Shown one piece after another: positions 44,541 through 55,100 of a stretch of DNA of 62,500 nucleotides; within the stretch, counting starts at the first letter, position 1; each line of letters starts with the position of its first letter. The notes beneath the pieces are model-generated. The model searched no databases. It was given only the letters and a program-made list of their open reading frames with translations, and was not told the origin of the DNA. This DNA is from Symbiodinium natans (Eukaryota; Sar; Dinophyceae; Suessiales; Symbiodiniaceae): the NCBI GenBank assembly GCA_905221605.1, contig CAJNDS010002314.1, positions 128,678 to 191,177 on the forward strand. Direction: 5' to 3'. A program made the translations under genes and the position numbers.

Positions 44541-44984
44541 ACAGATTCCATAAACCCTAAACCCTAATAGAGTATAGTGTGGGTGGCCGGGGTGGGTTGA
44601 CGGGCAACGCGAGCGCGCGGCCCGGGGTGTTTCACACCCGAGCGCGCCCTCCCCTGACACACCCTAAACCCTAAACCCTAAACCCTAAACCCTAAACCCT
44701 AAACCCTACACCCTAAACCCTAAACCCTAAATCCTGACTCACTTCCCCACCCTTCGGGGGGCACAGTGGCCCCTTGCATTGGACCAAATTGGCCGCCGCT
44801 CGTGCCATGCAAAATCCCGCAGAGGCGTATTAGGAACAAGTAGGCTTGCCCCCAACCCCAGGACCCAAGCACTGGACCGGCTGGACACCCACAACCCCCC
44901 AAAGTTGAGCAGGATTTAGAGATTGGGTTTTAGGGTTGGGGTTTAGGATTTAGGGTTTAGGGGTCTAGGATTTAGGGGTTTAGG

Positions 44985-45083
44985 GGTTTAGGGGTCTAGG
45001 GGTCTAGGGGTTTAGGGGTTTAGGGGTTTAGGGGTTTAGGGGTTTAGGGGTTTAGGGGTTTAGGGGTTTAGGGGTTTAGGGGT
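44985..45083 (+). repeat. 8-bp TTTAGGGG array
   Basis: Octamers (TTTAGGGG, some TCTAGGGG) instead of heptamers. Similar octamers occur at 60,128-60,165 and 50,888-50,920. Confidence 0.9.
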
Positions 45084-45363
45084 TAGGGTTTAGGGGTCTG
45101 GGAGTTAGGGGTTTGGGGTTCAGGGTCTAGGACTTAAGCTTTAGGGTTCAGTGTTTGGGGTTGGGGTCTAGGATTTATGCTTTAGGGCTAACCCTAAACC
45201 CTAAACCCTAAGCCCTAAACCCTAAACCCTAAACCCCTTTAGAGGTTTAGCGCTGCTATTGGAGGGCCTTCAGACTTCGCGGGACGCAGTCGTCCTTGTC
45301 GAGGTCGGGGCCACGTGCGGGCATTCCGTGTGTCGACTTGTCTCGGACCGCCTTGTCTGCTAA

Positions 45364-45474
45364 CTGCTTAAGAACCCCGAAATAAAACACATATTCTTCC
45401 CTATTAAGGGAAATATATAGGGATTGTTTTGTTGTGTTGTTCTTTTGGGGTTCTTAAGCAAATAGCCGTTGTGC
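45364..45474. mobile_element. CTTAAGAACCCC family MITE
   Basis: Begins TGCTTAAGAACCCCGAAA and ends TTTTGGGGTTCTTAAGCAAA, with near-perfect terminal inverted repeats of about 16 bp. A central CCCTATTAAGGGAAATATATAGGG-like palindromic part and an AT-rich interior complete it. Confidence 0.7.
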
Positions 45475-46188
45475 ATTGCTGTCCATAGCGCCCCCCGCCC
45501 GGCGTTGTAGCAAGGTGCGGGCGCTCAGGCGAATCCAAGAAAGCTGTGGGTTAAAAAAAGGCAAATGCCCCCCTCGGGAGCTGAGTGAGTTGGGACGTTC
45601 CATACTTGGCTGCACTTAGGAGGGTAGTAAAAAAACAAACTTTTAGCTGCCTAACTAAGAAACCCAACAAGCCCAAAAAGGCTAAAGATCTAAAGTTACA
45701 GTAAAGCACCACAAAGCATAGAGACACGGGCGCCACTTCTCTTGGCTTGGGGCTTTTTCTAGGCTTGGGGTTATGCTGAAGGGTTGTGAGCAGGGTTTAG
45801 GAATAGTCGACTTTGGTGTGTTGGGGTACACGAGGGGGCACCCCTCTGTTTGACGAAACGCCCAACAGTTGATTGTGCAAGCAAGCAGGTCGCAACCGCT
45901 CGAAACGCAGGGCTTCGGGACTCGAGATTAGGGTTTGGGGCTGAGTGCTTCGGGTTTAGGGTTTAGGGCCGTAGGGTTTTTAAGCGCTTATCATAGGGTC
46001 GCACAGCAAGAAGAACCGCACAAGCGCTATGAGCTCTTGTTGGGGCCCCTGAGCTGTAAACATGACGAAACCCACCCCTCAAGCCGCACACACGCCCTGC
46101 CCTTTCGTTCTAAGAAATATTCCACATACCCCTTGGGCATACCCCTAAAAGTAGCTAAATGGTATGGTAAAAATCCTTCGTTATATTC

Positions 46189-46290
46189 TTAGGGTAGTTA
46201 CATGGCCCAACATGCCCCTTATATACCCTAAACACATTAAGGGCCCACACATCAGAACCCTTTAAAGGAGGTCAGGGACCACACTACGGG
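46189..46290. mobile_element. AGTTACATGG family MITE, right end missing
   Basis: Starts TAGGGTAGTTACATGGCCC and contains AAGGGCCCACACATCAGAACC and GGTCAGGGACCACA, as in the other copies. The expected right terminal repeat is not found. Confidence 0.55.
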
Positions 46291-47885
46291 CCAATGCCAA
46301 AATTATGTTTGTCTAAGCCAGTACTGCGGTGGACACGAGTTGTTGCGCACCAGTACGTAAACCATGGAGAGCAATATGGGCCCCACCTACAGCGATAACA
46401 TTAGTTTGCACATTCAGTCACATGGGTCCCGCAGTCCCATAGCACGTAAAGCGAAATTAGCCCCACGTAAAGCGATAACATGGCATTACGTGACCTTTCA
46501 CCATGTAAAGCTCTTAGACTCATGCTCAAGATGCGGTTTGTCGTCGATGCCCGGTATGCCTAAACCCTAAACCCTAAACCCTAAACCCTAAACCCTAAAC
46601 CCTAAACCCTAAACCCTAAACCCTAAACCCTAAACCCTAAACCCTAAACCCTAAACCCTAAACCCTGCCAAAAGAACCGAAGCTCTGCCTTGGCAGATGC
46701 TCGTCTGGGACCTCGAAAACCCTGAAAGCGTCAGGAGTTCAAGAGGGGGGCAACTCCGGGCTCGGAGCCCCGGGGTGGCGCCTAAACCCTAAACCCTAGC
46801 CCTAAACCCTAAACCCAAGCCCTAAACCCTAAACCCTAGCCCTAAACCCTAAACCCTAGCCCTAAACCCTAAACCCTAAACCCTAGACCCTAGACCCTAA
46901 ACCCTCAACCCTAAACCCTAAACCCTGAACCACCAGAACATTCTAAGAGCCTAAGCCACAAGCCTTTCCTTGAGCCAGGAGGTCCCATCGAGATGCTGTA
47001 GTTCTCGCAAACCCTAAACCCTAAACCCTAAACCCTAAACCCTAAACCCTAAACCCTAAACCCTAAACCCTAAACCCTAAACCCTAAACCCTAAACCCTA
47101 AACCCTAAAACCCAAACCCTAAACCCTAAACCTCTTTCGGTGCATCTCTGGGACACCCTACTGTACGTGTCGACGCCAGGCGTGTGCAAAGCCCCGAGGA
47201 TGCAGAACAGGTGGTGAAGAGATGAGCGCAAGGCATATTAAAGGCTCTCGCCTTTTAGGAGGGTTTAAGGTTTAGGGTTTAGGGTTTAGGGTTTAGGGTT
47301 TAGGGTTCCCTTTAAAACCCTATGAAAGAAGCCCCAGAAGCCAAAAAAGCCCTACAGCCCTCTGAGCCCCAGACCCTACTGAGGGCTTTGATTGGGCTAA
47401 GGGCTCCTCAGGCTTAGGAGATTCAAGTTTAGGGTTTAGGGTTTAGGGTTTAGGGTTTAGGGTTTAGGGTTTAGGGTTTAGGGCTTAGGGCTTAGGGTTT
47501 GGGGGGGGCACAGGACTTGTGCAGGTGCAGTCTTGGGGTTTGGAGCTTAGGGTTTGGGGTTCAGGGTGTGGGGTTTAGGGTTTGGGGTTTAGGATTGTGG
47601 CCTAGTGGAACCCAAACTGGCCGCCTTCGTAGGGAGTCAGTGCCACGGGGTCGAGGCTTGAGTTGTAGCGGTTTAGGGTTTTTCGTTGAACCCCAAACGC
47701 TAAACCCTAAACCCTAAACCCTAGACCCTAGACCCTAAACCCTAAACCCTAACGGCTTGGGTTTGGGAGCTTAGGCGGCTTTAGCCCCTGAACCTTCAAA
47801 CCCTCAGGCCTAACACCGGCAGTCTAGAGGCCTCTGCGTGCAGAGTGCGTTGTGGTGACTCAGACGGACAGCCCCCTCCCAAACC

Positions 47886-48050
47886 CTTAGGGCTTAGGGC
47901 TTAGGGCTTAGGGCTTAGGGCTTAGGGCTTAGGGCTTAGGGCTTAGGGCTTAGGGCTTAGGGCTTAGGGTTTAGGGTTTAGGGTTTAGGGTTTAGGGTTT
48001 AGGGTTTAGGGTTTAGGGTGTAGGGTTTAGGGCTTAGGGTTTAGGGTCTT
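47886..48050 (+). repeat. CTTAGGG block joined to TTTAGGG block
   Basis: About 11 CTTAGGG heptamers, then about 9 TTTAGGG heptamers, with a sharp transition. Confidence 0.97.
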
Positions 48051-48249
48051 CAGCGAGGGGTTGGGGTTTAGGGTTCAGGGTTTAATCCTAAACCCCAAAC
48101 CCTGAACCCCATTCGTCCCGAGAGGGCTGTTGCAAGCAAGCCTGGCGTCTTCAATGTCGGTTCGTGCCCCTGGTCCCTCAAAGGGAAAGTCAGGTTTAGG
48201 GTTTAGGCTCAGGGTCCCCAAACCTAACCCTAAACAACCCATATAAACC

Positions 48250-48800
48250 TAAATGTTAAGCACGAACTGGGGAATTTGATCAAATTCCTTTTTGCTACCC
48301 CCATTGTTCAGCACGAATTTGGAAATTTGATCCATTTTGGCCTATCTGACCCCTTCGACCCCCCATTGTTCAGCACGAATTTGGGAATTTGATCCATTTC
48401 GGCCTATCTGACCCCTTTAACCCCCCCATTGTTCAGCACGAATTTGGGAATTTGATCCATTTCGGCCTATCTGACCCCTTTAACCCCCCCATTGTTCAGC
48501 ACGAATTTGGGAATTTGATCCATTTCGGCCTATCTGACCCCTTTAACCCCCCATTGTTCAGCACGAATTTGGGAATTCGATCCATTTCGGCCTATCTGAC
48601 CCCTTTAACCCCCCCATTCTTCAGCACGAATTTGGGAATTTGATCCATTTCGGCCTATCTGACCCCTTTAACCTCCCCATTGTTCAGCACGAATTTGGGA
48701 ATTTGATCCATTTCGGCCCTCTGACCCCTTTAACCCCCCCCATTCTTCAGCACGAAATTTGGGAATTTGATCCATTTCGGCCCCTCCGACCCCTTTGACC
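48250..48800 (+). repeat. 62-63-bp tandem repeat, about nine copies
   Basis: CAGCACGAA recurs at 48,309, 48,371, 48,434, 48,497, 48,559, 48,622, 48,685 and 48,748, with a diverged first copy at about 48,258. The unit is TTCAGCACGAATTTGGGAAT, then TTGATCCATTTCGGCCTAT, then CTGACCCCTTTAACCC. Most spacings are 63 bp (21 codons), which keeps a frame open for 84 codons, but no start context or domain supports a gene. Confidence 0.95.
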
Positions 48801-49283
48801 CCGTTGAAACCCTAAACCCTACATCTCCCAAATGCTCCCCCCCCCCCCATCCCAGAGAGCCAAATTCCCAACTTCCCTATATACCGGGAATCACCCCAAG
48901 CCATAGGTCCCGCAATCAAGGTTTAGGGTTTAGGGTTTAGGGTTTACGTTTAGGGTTTAGGGTTTAGGGTTTAGGGCTTAGGGTTTAGGGTTTAGGGTTT
49001 AGGGTTTAGGGACACCCTCGGTCCCAAAAGAGCCTAGAGCCAAAATTCCCCCCAATTCCCTATTGGCTCCCAAATCCCCAAAGCTCCGAGAGCCTAAACC
49101 CTGGAGAGAAAACGTAACTCCCTAAAACCCTAAACCCCTGAACCCTAAACCTTAAACCTTAAACCCTAAACCCTAAACCCAACTCCCCAACTCCCCAACT
49201 TCCGAACTCGGAAAGTCAGAGGCTGAAAATCACCCCGGTCTCATGGCTCGGTACTCCTTGCCACTGCCACTCCTGCGCAAGGA

Positions 49284-49490
49284 GTTGTGGTGAGGGTTTA
49301 GGGTTTAGTTTAGGGTTTAGGGTTTAGGGTTTAGGGTTTAGGGTTTAGGGTTTAGGGTTTAGGGTTTAGGGTTTAGGGTTTAGGGCTTAGGGCTTAGGGC
49401 TTAGGGTCTAGGGTCTAGGGTTTAGGGTTTAGGGTTTAGGGTTTAGGGTTTCAGGTGTAGGGTCTAGGGTTTAGGGTTTAGGGTTTGGGT
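49284..49490 (+). repeat. TTTAGGG array with CTTAGGG and TCTAGGG variants
   Basis: One of the longest plus-orientation arrays. Variants cluster at about 49,383-49,415. Confidence 0.95.
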
Positions 49491-52098
49491 TTTGGGGTGT
49501 GGGGTGTGGGGTGTAGGGCCAGGGCTTGGGGGCACCCTCATCCCTCGCAAGCGCGTGTTCGCAGAAAGCTGCGGGATCCACGCCCGGCACCTTTGCTTCT
49601 GGATCCACGCTCGCTTATAGCCTCGAGGCCATGCAGACGTCGTGCTCAAGAGCACCTGCACTGGCGCCCCTTGGGGAGAATCCCCCGAGGCCTGCTGCTT
49701 TGGCATTCCTGCCACCAGATCCTCAAGCAGCTCGAACTCCGTCGCTCGGAGCTGTAGAGCCTCCGTGTAGAAAGTGTGAGTCCACGGCTCGTGCCCCGCG
49801 GAGGGATCCGAGCCGGGCGCAGTAGATCTTGCAAAAGCTTGTGTTCCAGAAGCGTGTGTCGCATGCAGTTGAATGACGTCCCAGCGGGCCCTATCCCTGA
49901 ACCCTAAACCCTAAACCCTGAACCTTAAACCCTAAACCCTAAGGTTTAGGGTTTAGGGTTTCTTGAGGGTCTGAAGGAGGGACCCTTACAAGGGACCTGA
50001 GGGTGTTTTTGGGGATATCTAGGGGCTACTTATATAGGCGTTTGAGGCGATATAACGTATATATACATAAATTTAAAAGATGTAAAAGGGGTTAGCCCTA
50101 AGCCCTAAACCCTAAGCCCTAAGCTCTAAACCCTTAACCCTAAACCCTAAATCCTGAACCCTAATTAAACCCTATATAGACAGGGGAAGAAGAGCAAGAG
50201 TCCCTTCTCAGGTCCCTCATTTTACCCCTTAAGTTTCGGGCCACCCCAAACCCTCATAAAGCCTTCGCTCCTATTCCCTAAACCGTAAACCCCACACCCC
50301 AAACCCTAAACCCTAAACTCCGAACCCTATACCATAAACGCTATATACCCTAAACCCTAAACCCTAAACCCTAAACCCTAAACCCTAAACCCTAAACCCT
50401 AAACCCTAAACCTCCGCAACCTGCCTCTGTGCGTCTGGCACGATGATGGTCTGGCGCATTCTGTTCGCCAGGTGGTAGAAGCCTGCACATCTGCGGGCCG
50501 TGAGATTCGGAGGTTTCCCTTCTAAGCAAGAACATATGTGTCTTTTTTGGGGGTGTTAGGATTTAGGCTTTAGGGTTTAGGGTTCAGGGTTTGGGGTCTA
50601 GGGTTTAGGGTCTAGGGTTTAGAGTCTAAGGTTTAGGGCTCAGGGTTTCGAGGCACCCCAAACGAGGTAAACCTAAACCCTATACACCGCAATCCCTAAA
50701 CCCTAAACCCAAGCCCAAAACCCTCAACCCCAAGCCCTAAACCCCAGAACAGGGTAGGACGTCGACCCCCCAAGCCCCGCCAGCAACGCCCAAACCGCCT
50801 GAACAACTTGCTCATTGAGAGGGAGGGTGCGGAGTTTAGAAGTTATAGGGTTCCTAGGGAGCCTTAGGGAAGCTTAGGGAGCCTTAGGGGTTTAGGGGTT
50901 TAGGGGTTTAGGGGTTTAAGGGTTTAGGGTTTAGGGAACCTTGGGTCGCATACCCCCTTTGAACCCGCCCTTTAGAACTCTATTCACAAGGGTCCCAATC
51001 CCTTGCAATGCTGAAAAGGGAATACGGCTACCCACTGGGCATCCCAGCAACTCTGGCATATAGGGTTTACGGTTTAGGGCAGTTTTTGGGGTTTAGGGCT
51101 CGGGGTTTAGGGTTTAGGGTTTAGGGTTTAGGGTTTAGGGTTTAGGGTTTAGGGTTTAGGGTTTAGGGTTTAGGGTTTAGGGATCCTGCAACTCATACAT
51201 GATGTCGAGACTGGAGAAGGGTTTAGGGGGCCCAGAATCCATAGGGTGTAGGGTTTGGGGTTTAGGGGATGCCATAGCTCAGTAAGCTTTGCAGGAACGG
51301 CCAGTGTCCCTAGGCTTACAGTATGGAGCTTAGAGTGTTGCGGGTTTAGGTTTCCAGGTTAACGTTGCTTCGGGGCTATGATGACTAGGGTCCAGGGTAA
51401 GGGTTGGGATATGATTTCGCTTCGGGACTCCAACCCCTGCACCCTCCAAAGCCCAAAAGGCTTCTATGAGCTGACTGTACACTCAGGCCCCACAATGAAC
51501 TGATCCATCTACGACAGCACAGAAACAGCTTCGGGCTAAAGTAGCGTTACCCTAAACCCTAAACCCTAAACTCTAAACCCTAAACCCTAAACCCTAAACC
51601 CTAAATCCTAAACCCTAAACCCTAAACCCTGTAGGGCTGAGGGGAGACCGCAAGCCCCAAAGATGTGGATTGCGGATGGTTGCAGCTGTCAAAACCACAT
51701 GTAGCAAAACAAGTTTGGGCACAGGGCCAAGCAGGTTTAGGGTTTAGGGTTTAGGGTTTAGGGTTCAGGGTTTAGGGTCTAGGGTCTAGGGTTCAGAAGG
51801 AGGTTTTGGGTTTAAGTCTAAGTCCAGCATCCTTGGCAAAAAACGGTTGGGGCAAGGCTTCTCCTTGTTTAAAAAAAAGCCCTTATAAGGAACCATACCT
51901 AGAGCAAATAGATACAAACCCCAAAACCCTGAAAATCCTCAAAGCCCTGACAATCCCCTAATCCCTAAACCCTAAACCCTGAGCCCTAAAGCCTAACCCT
52001 CGCTTGTTCCTCGGAAGCAGCCCTGCAGACCCCTGCGAAACCTCCCCCGCAACCATCCCAAAAGCTTAGGGTTTAGGCTTTAGGGCTTTAGGCTTTAG

Positions 52099-52228
52099 GC
52101 TTTAGGGGGTTTAGGGTTTAGGGTTTAGGGTTTAGGGTTTAGGGTTTAGGGTTTAGGGTTTAGGGTTTAGGGTTTAGGGTTTAGGGTTTAGGGTTTAGGG
52201 TTTAGGGTTTAGGGTTTAGGGTTTAGGG
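52099..52228 (+). repeat. TTTAGGG array
   Basis: About 18 nearly perfect heptamers flanked by degenerate GCTTTAG units. Confidence 0.97.
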
Positions 52229-52420
52229 TTCAGGCTTTAGGGCTTTAGGGTTTAGTATGGGGGTTTAGCATCCTGTCCCTCCTTAGAGGGCTCAAGGGCT
52301 GGGTTCTTTTTGGGGCAACCCCTTTCCTGGGGCTCCGCCCGTGAAATCCCCTAAACACCCAAAATCCCCTATCTCGGGGCTTAGGGTTTAGGGTTTAGGG
52401 TTTAGGGTTTAGGGTTTAGG

Positions 52421-52550
52421 GTGAGGGTGAGGGAAGAGAGGGAGGAGAGGGAGGAGACGGACGAGAGGGACGAGAGGGACGAGAGGGAGGAGAGGGAGGA
52501 GAGGGAGGAGAGGGAGGAGAGAGTGGAGAGAGTGGAGAGAGTGGAGAGGG
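52421..52550 (+). repeat. Polypurine GAGGA/GAGAGGGA repeat
   Basis: An almost uninterrupted purine strand of GAGGGAGGAGA and GAGAGGGACGA units. The Arg/Glu-rich frame is a repeat artefact. Such mirror-like purine tracts can form triplex DNA. Confidence 0.9.
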
Positions 52551-52551
52551 C

Positions 52552-52646
52552 GACCCCTGTTATACCCTACAAATTACGGGCCCACACATCAGAGCCCTTC
52601 AAACATGCTAAGGGACCACATTGAGGGCCCATGGAACTACCCTTAG
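52552..52646. mobile_element. AGTTACATGG family MITE, left end replaced
   Basis: Right part ending GAGGGCCCATGGAACTACCC, with ACACATCAGAGCCCTTCAAA as in other copies. The left terminus is replaced by the polypurine tract. Confidence 0.55.
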
Positions 52647-55100
52647 ACCGTAAATACCCTATAGTCCCTGAATACCCTAAAGCCCCAAATCGCCCCTCAG
52701 CCCTAAACCCTATAAACCCTAAACCCTAAATCCCATGAACGAGAAAAGTTCAGGAAAGATAAGAACGTTGAAGCCGGCTTTCGGGATTTGAGGATTAGGG
52801 CTTAGGGTACGCTATAAGCCCTAAACCCTACTCAAACCCTAAACCCTAAACCCTAAGCCCTAAACCCTAAACCCTAAACCCTAAACCGGTTTAGGGTCTA
52901 GGACTTGGGGTTTATAGGGCAAACCCCAAAAAGGTACCTGCAGAACTTGTGGAGGGCTTGAGGGGATTTTACAGGGTTCATCAGGGCTATGTTGTGTTAT
53001 AGTGTTTAGGGTTTAGGGTTTAGGGTTTAGGGTTTAGGGGTAGGGTTTAGGGTTTTCAGGGCTGAGGGGCGATTGGGGGTTTTAGGGCATTCAGTGGCTT
53101 AAGCCCTGAATACCACAACCCCAAAAACCCTAAACCCTAAACCCTAAACCCCAAGTACCCTCAACCCCAACCCCGCCTCCAGCTCCAGCCAGAGCTGCCG
53201 GCGGTTGACTCGGCAGTTGGCGATTTTCGTGTAGGGATCCTATACGTTCACGAGGGTCCCCGGAACCCTGAACTTCTAACCCTAACCCCTAACCCCTAAC
53301 CCCTAAACCCTAAACCCTCGAATCAGGGAGGCTGCACCCTCAGACCCCCTCACAAGAACTCCCCTGAATAGCAGGGCCGCAACACTGAGTGCATTTCGGA
53401 AACCCTGGTATGGGTAGATAACTCGAAGCAAAGCTAGTCTTCGAGGCAAGAACCCCAAACCTACTTTTCTGTACGTTGTTACCCTAAACCCTAAACCCTA
53501 AACCCTAAACCCTAAACCCTAAACCCTAAACCCTAAACCCTAAACCCTAAACCCTAATCGGATTCTTAAGAAACCTACAAAAAAAGTAGGTTTGGGGTTC
53601 TGAAGCTCGATTGAAAACTCTACGTCCTAAACACTGCGGTGTGGGGAGGAGAGGGGGGCGAGCGGAGGTTCACGGAGTTGGGGTTTAGGGTTTAGGGTTA
53701 AGGGTTTAGGGTTTAGGGTTTAGGGTTTAGGATTAGCGGCAGGTTAAAGGTGAGAATCACTGCTTCGGTTTGCGGATTTGGTGCGGGGTTGAATCAACTT
53801 GGGGGGGGGGGGGGGGGTTCTGGGGGTCCTAGGATACCCGCCAAAAACGAGCATGCCGGCAGGTTGCGTGGATTCTGGTTAGGGTTCAGGCCATAGGGGC
53901 TTTAGGGTCAGGGCTATGTTTCAGGGTTTAGGGTTTAGAGTTTCGGGTTTAGGCAGTTCGGTAAGTTTCAAGTTTGTTTGAGCATGTATTTGGATAGAGG
54001 GACGGTGTGCGTCGAGGACAACGACATACTGCAGGCTTGGGTATCAAGCGGATGTAGCCGAGGAACGAGCTGCCTCAACCCTAAACCCTAAACCTAAACC
54101 CTAAACCCTAACCCTAAAGCCCTGTTATGGTTTAGAGTTTGGGGTTTAGGCCGCCTCTATGCTGGGGCTGAATTCCTGGAGCCCCCCGACCAGCAATTTC
54201 AAGGTGTGAGCCCCTAAGGCCCGGGGCCCCGAACCCCCCGACCCCAAACCCCGCACCCCAATCCCCAAACCCTAAACCCTATATTATAAACCCTAAACCC
54301 TAAACCCTAAACCCTAAACCCTAAACCCTAAACCCTAAACCCTAAACCCTAAACCCTGCCCAACGCAGTAGGGGAGCCCTGTACCCGGCACTTTGGAAGT
54401 CCGCAGGCTCGACCTCCAGCTCCTTAGCCGCTTCGGTTTAGGGTTTAGGATTTAGGGTTTAGGGTTTAGGGTTTAGGGCTAGGGTTTAGGATTTGGGCTT
54501 GAGGGTTTGGGGTTGCAGGTGTTCGGGTTTCGGTGTCTCGGGAAGGATGGAAAGACCCGACAACTGAACCCTGTACTACCAATGCCAGCCGATACCAGAC
54601 AAAACCCTCAAACCCTAAACCCTACACTCCTAAACCCTAAACAACCCCAACCCCAAACAACCCTAAGCCCTGAGCACCGAAGCTCTTTGACCCTAAACCC
54701 TAAACCCTAAACCCTAAACCCTAAACCCTAAACCCTAAACCCTAAACCCTAAACCCTAAACCCTAAGCCCAGGCGCGGCCGCATCATCTGAGGCTACCCG
54801 AGGCCTCCATATGAAGCCCTGCGCTCGGCGCGTGCCTGGCAGCCCGCACCCATTAAAACAGAAAAAGTTTAGGATTTAGGGTTTCGGGTTTGGGGTTTAG
54901 GGTTCTTCAGTAATCTAGAAACACGAGAAAGTGAGTGTGTGTGTGCCCTTTGATGGTTTACGGAGCTTGATAAGGAAACCGATGCCAAGCCGGAAGAAAT
55001 TGCTTGACCCCCTCCCCCCCCTAATAACCCTGTGAGAGCCCTTACCCCCATTCTAGCCCCCATCTACCCCCTTTTATACCCCCCTTATAACCTAAACCCT
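52647..55100. repeat. Telomeric-repeat mosaic
   Basis: Arrays at 52,831-52,886, 53,003-53,055, 53,481-53,557, 54,287-54,358 and 54,691-54,766. A G run lies at 53,802-53,817. Spacers such as 53.73-54.07 kb show no gene. Confidence 0.8.
53449..53607. mobile_element. Palindromic element with a CCCTAAA array in its centre
   Basis: Left arm AAGAACCCCAAACCTACTTT (53,449-53,468) is mirrored by AAAGTAGGTTTGGGGTTCT (53,585-53,603). Between the arms is a CCCTAAA array of about 77 bp (53,481-53,557) plus short unique pieces. The right side also holds its own mini-hairpin AAACCTAC-AAAAAAA-GTAGGTTT. Confidence 0.65.

Larger units (their letters stand above)
44541..48245. repeat. Telomeric-repeat mosaic
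   Basis: Arrays at 44,661-44,733, 46,560-46,664, 46,781-46,927 (with CCCTAGC variants), 47,009-47,120 and 47,428-47,500. The spacers 45.24-45.95 and 46.0-46.5 kb are unique and lack recognisable domains. No supported gene. Confidence 0.8.
48801..52420. repeat. Telomeric-repeat mosaic
   Basis: Arrays at 48,920-49,012, 49,284-49,490, 50,350-50,411, 51,092-51,183 and 52,099-52,228. The unique spacer 49.51-49.90 kb is GC-rich with overlapping frames up to 99 codons on both strands and no recognisable domain. Spacers at 49.97-50.35 and 51.2-51.55 kb show nothing I can name. Confidence 0.8.

Noticed and set aside
49464-49864. Overlapping frames of 72-99 codons
   Set aside because: Both strands are open because of high GC; no recognisable domain.
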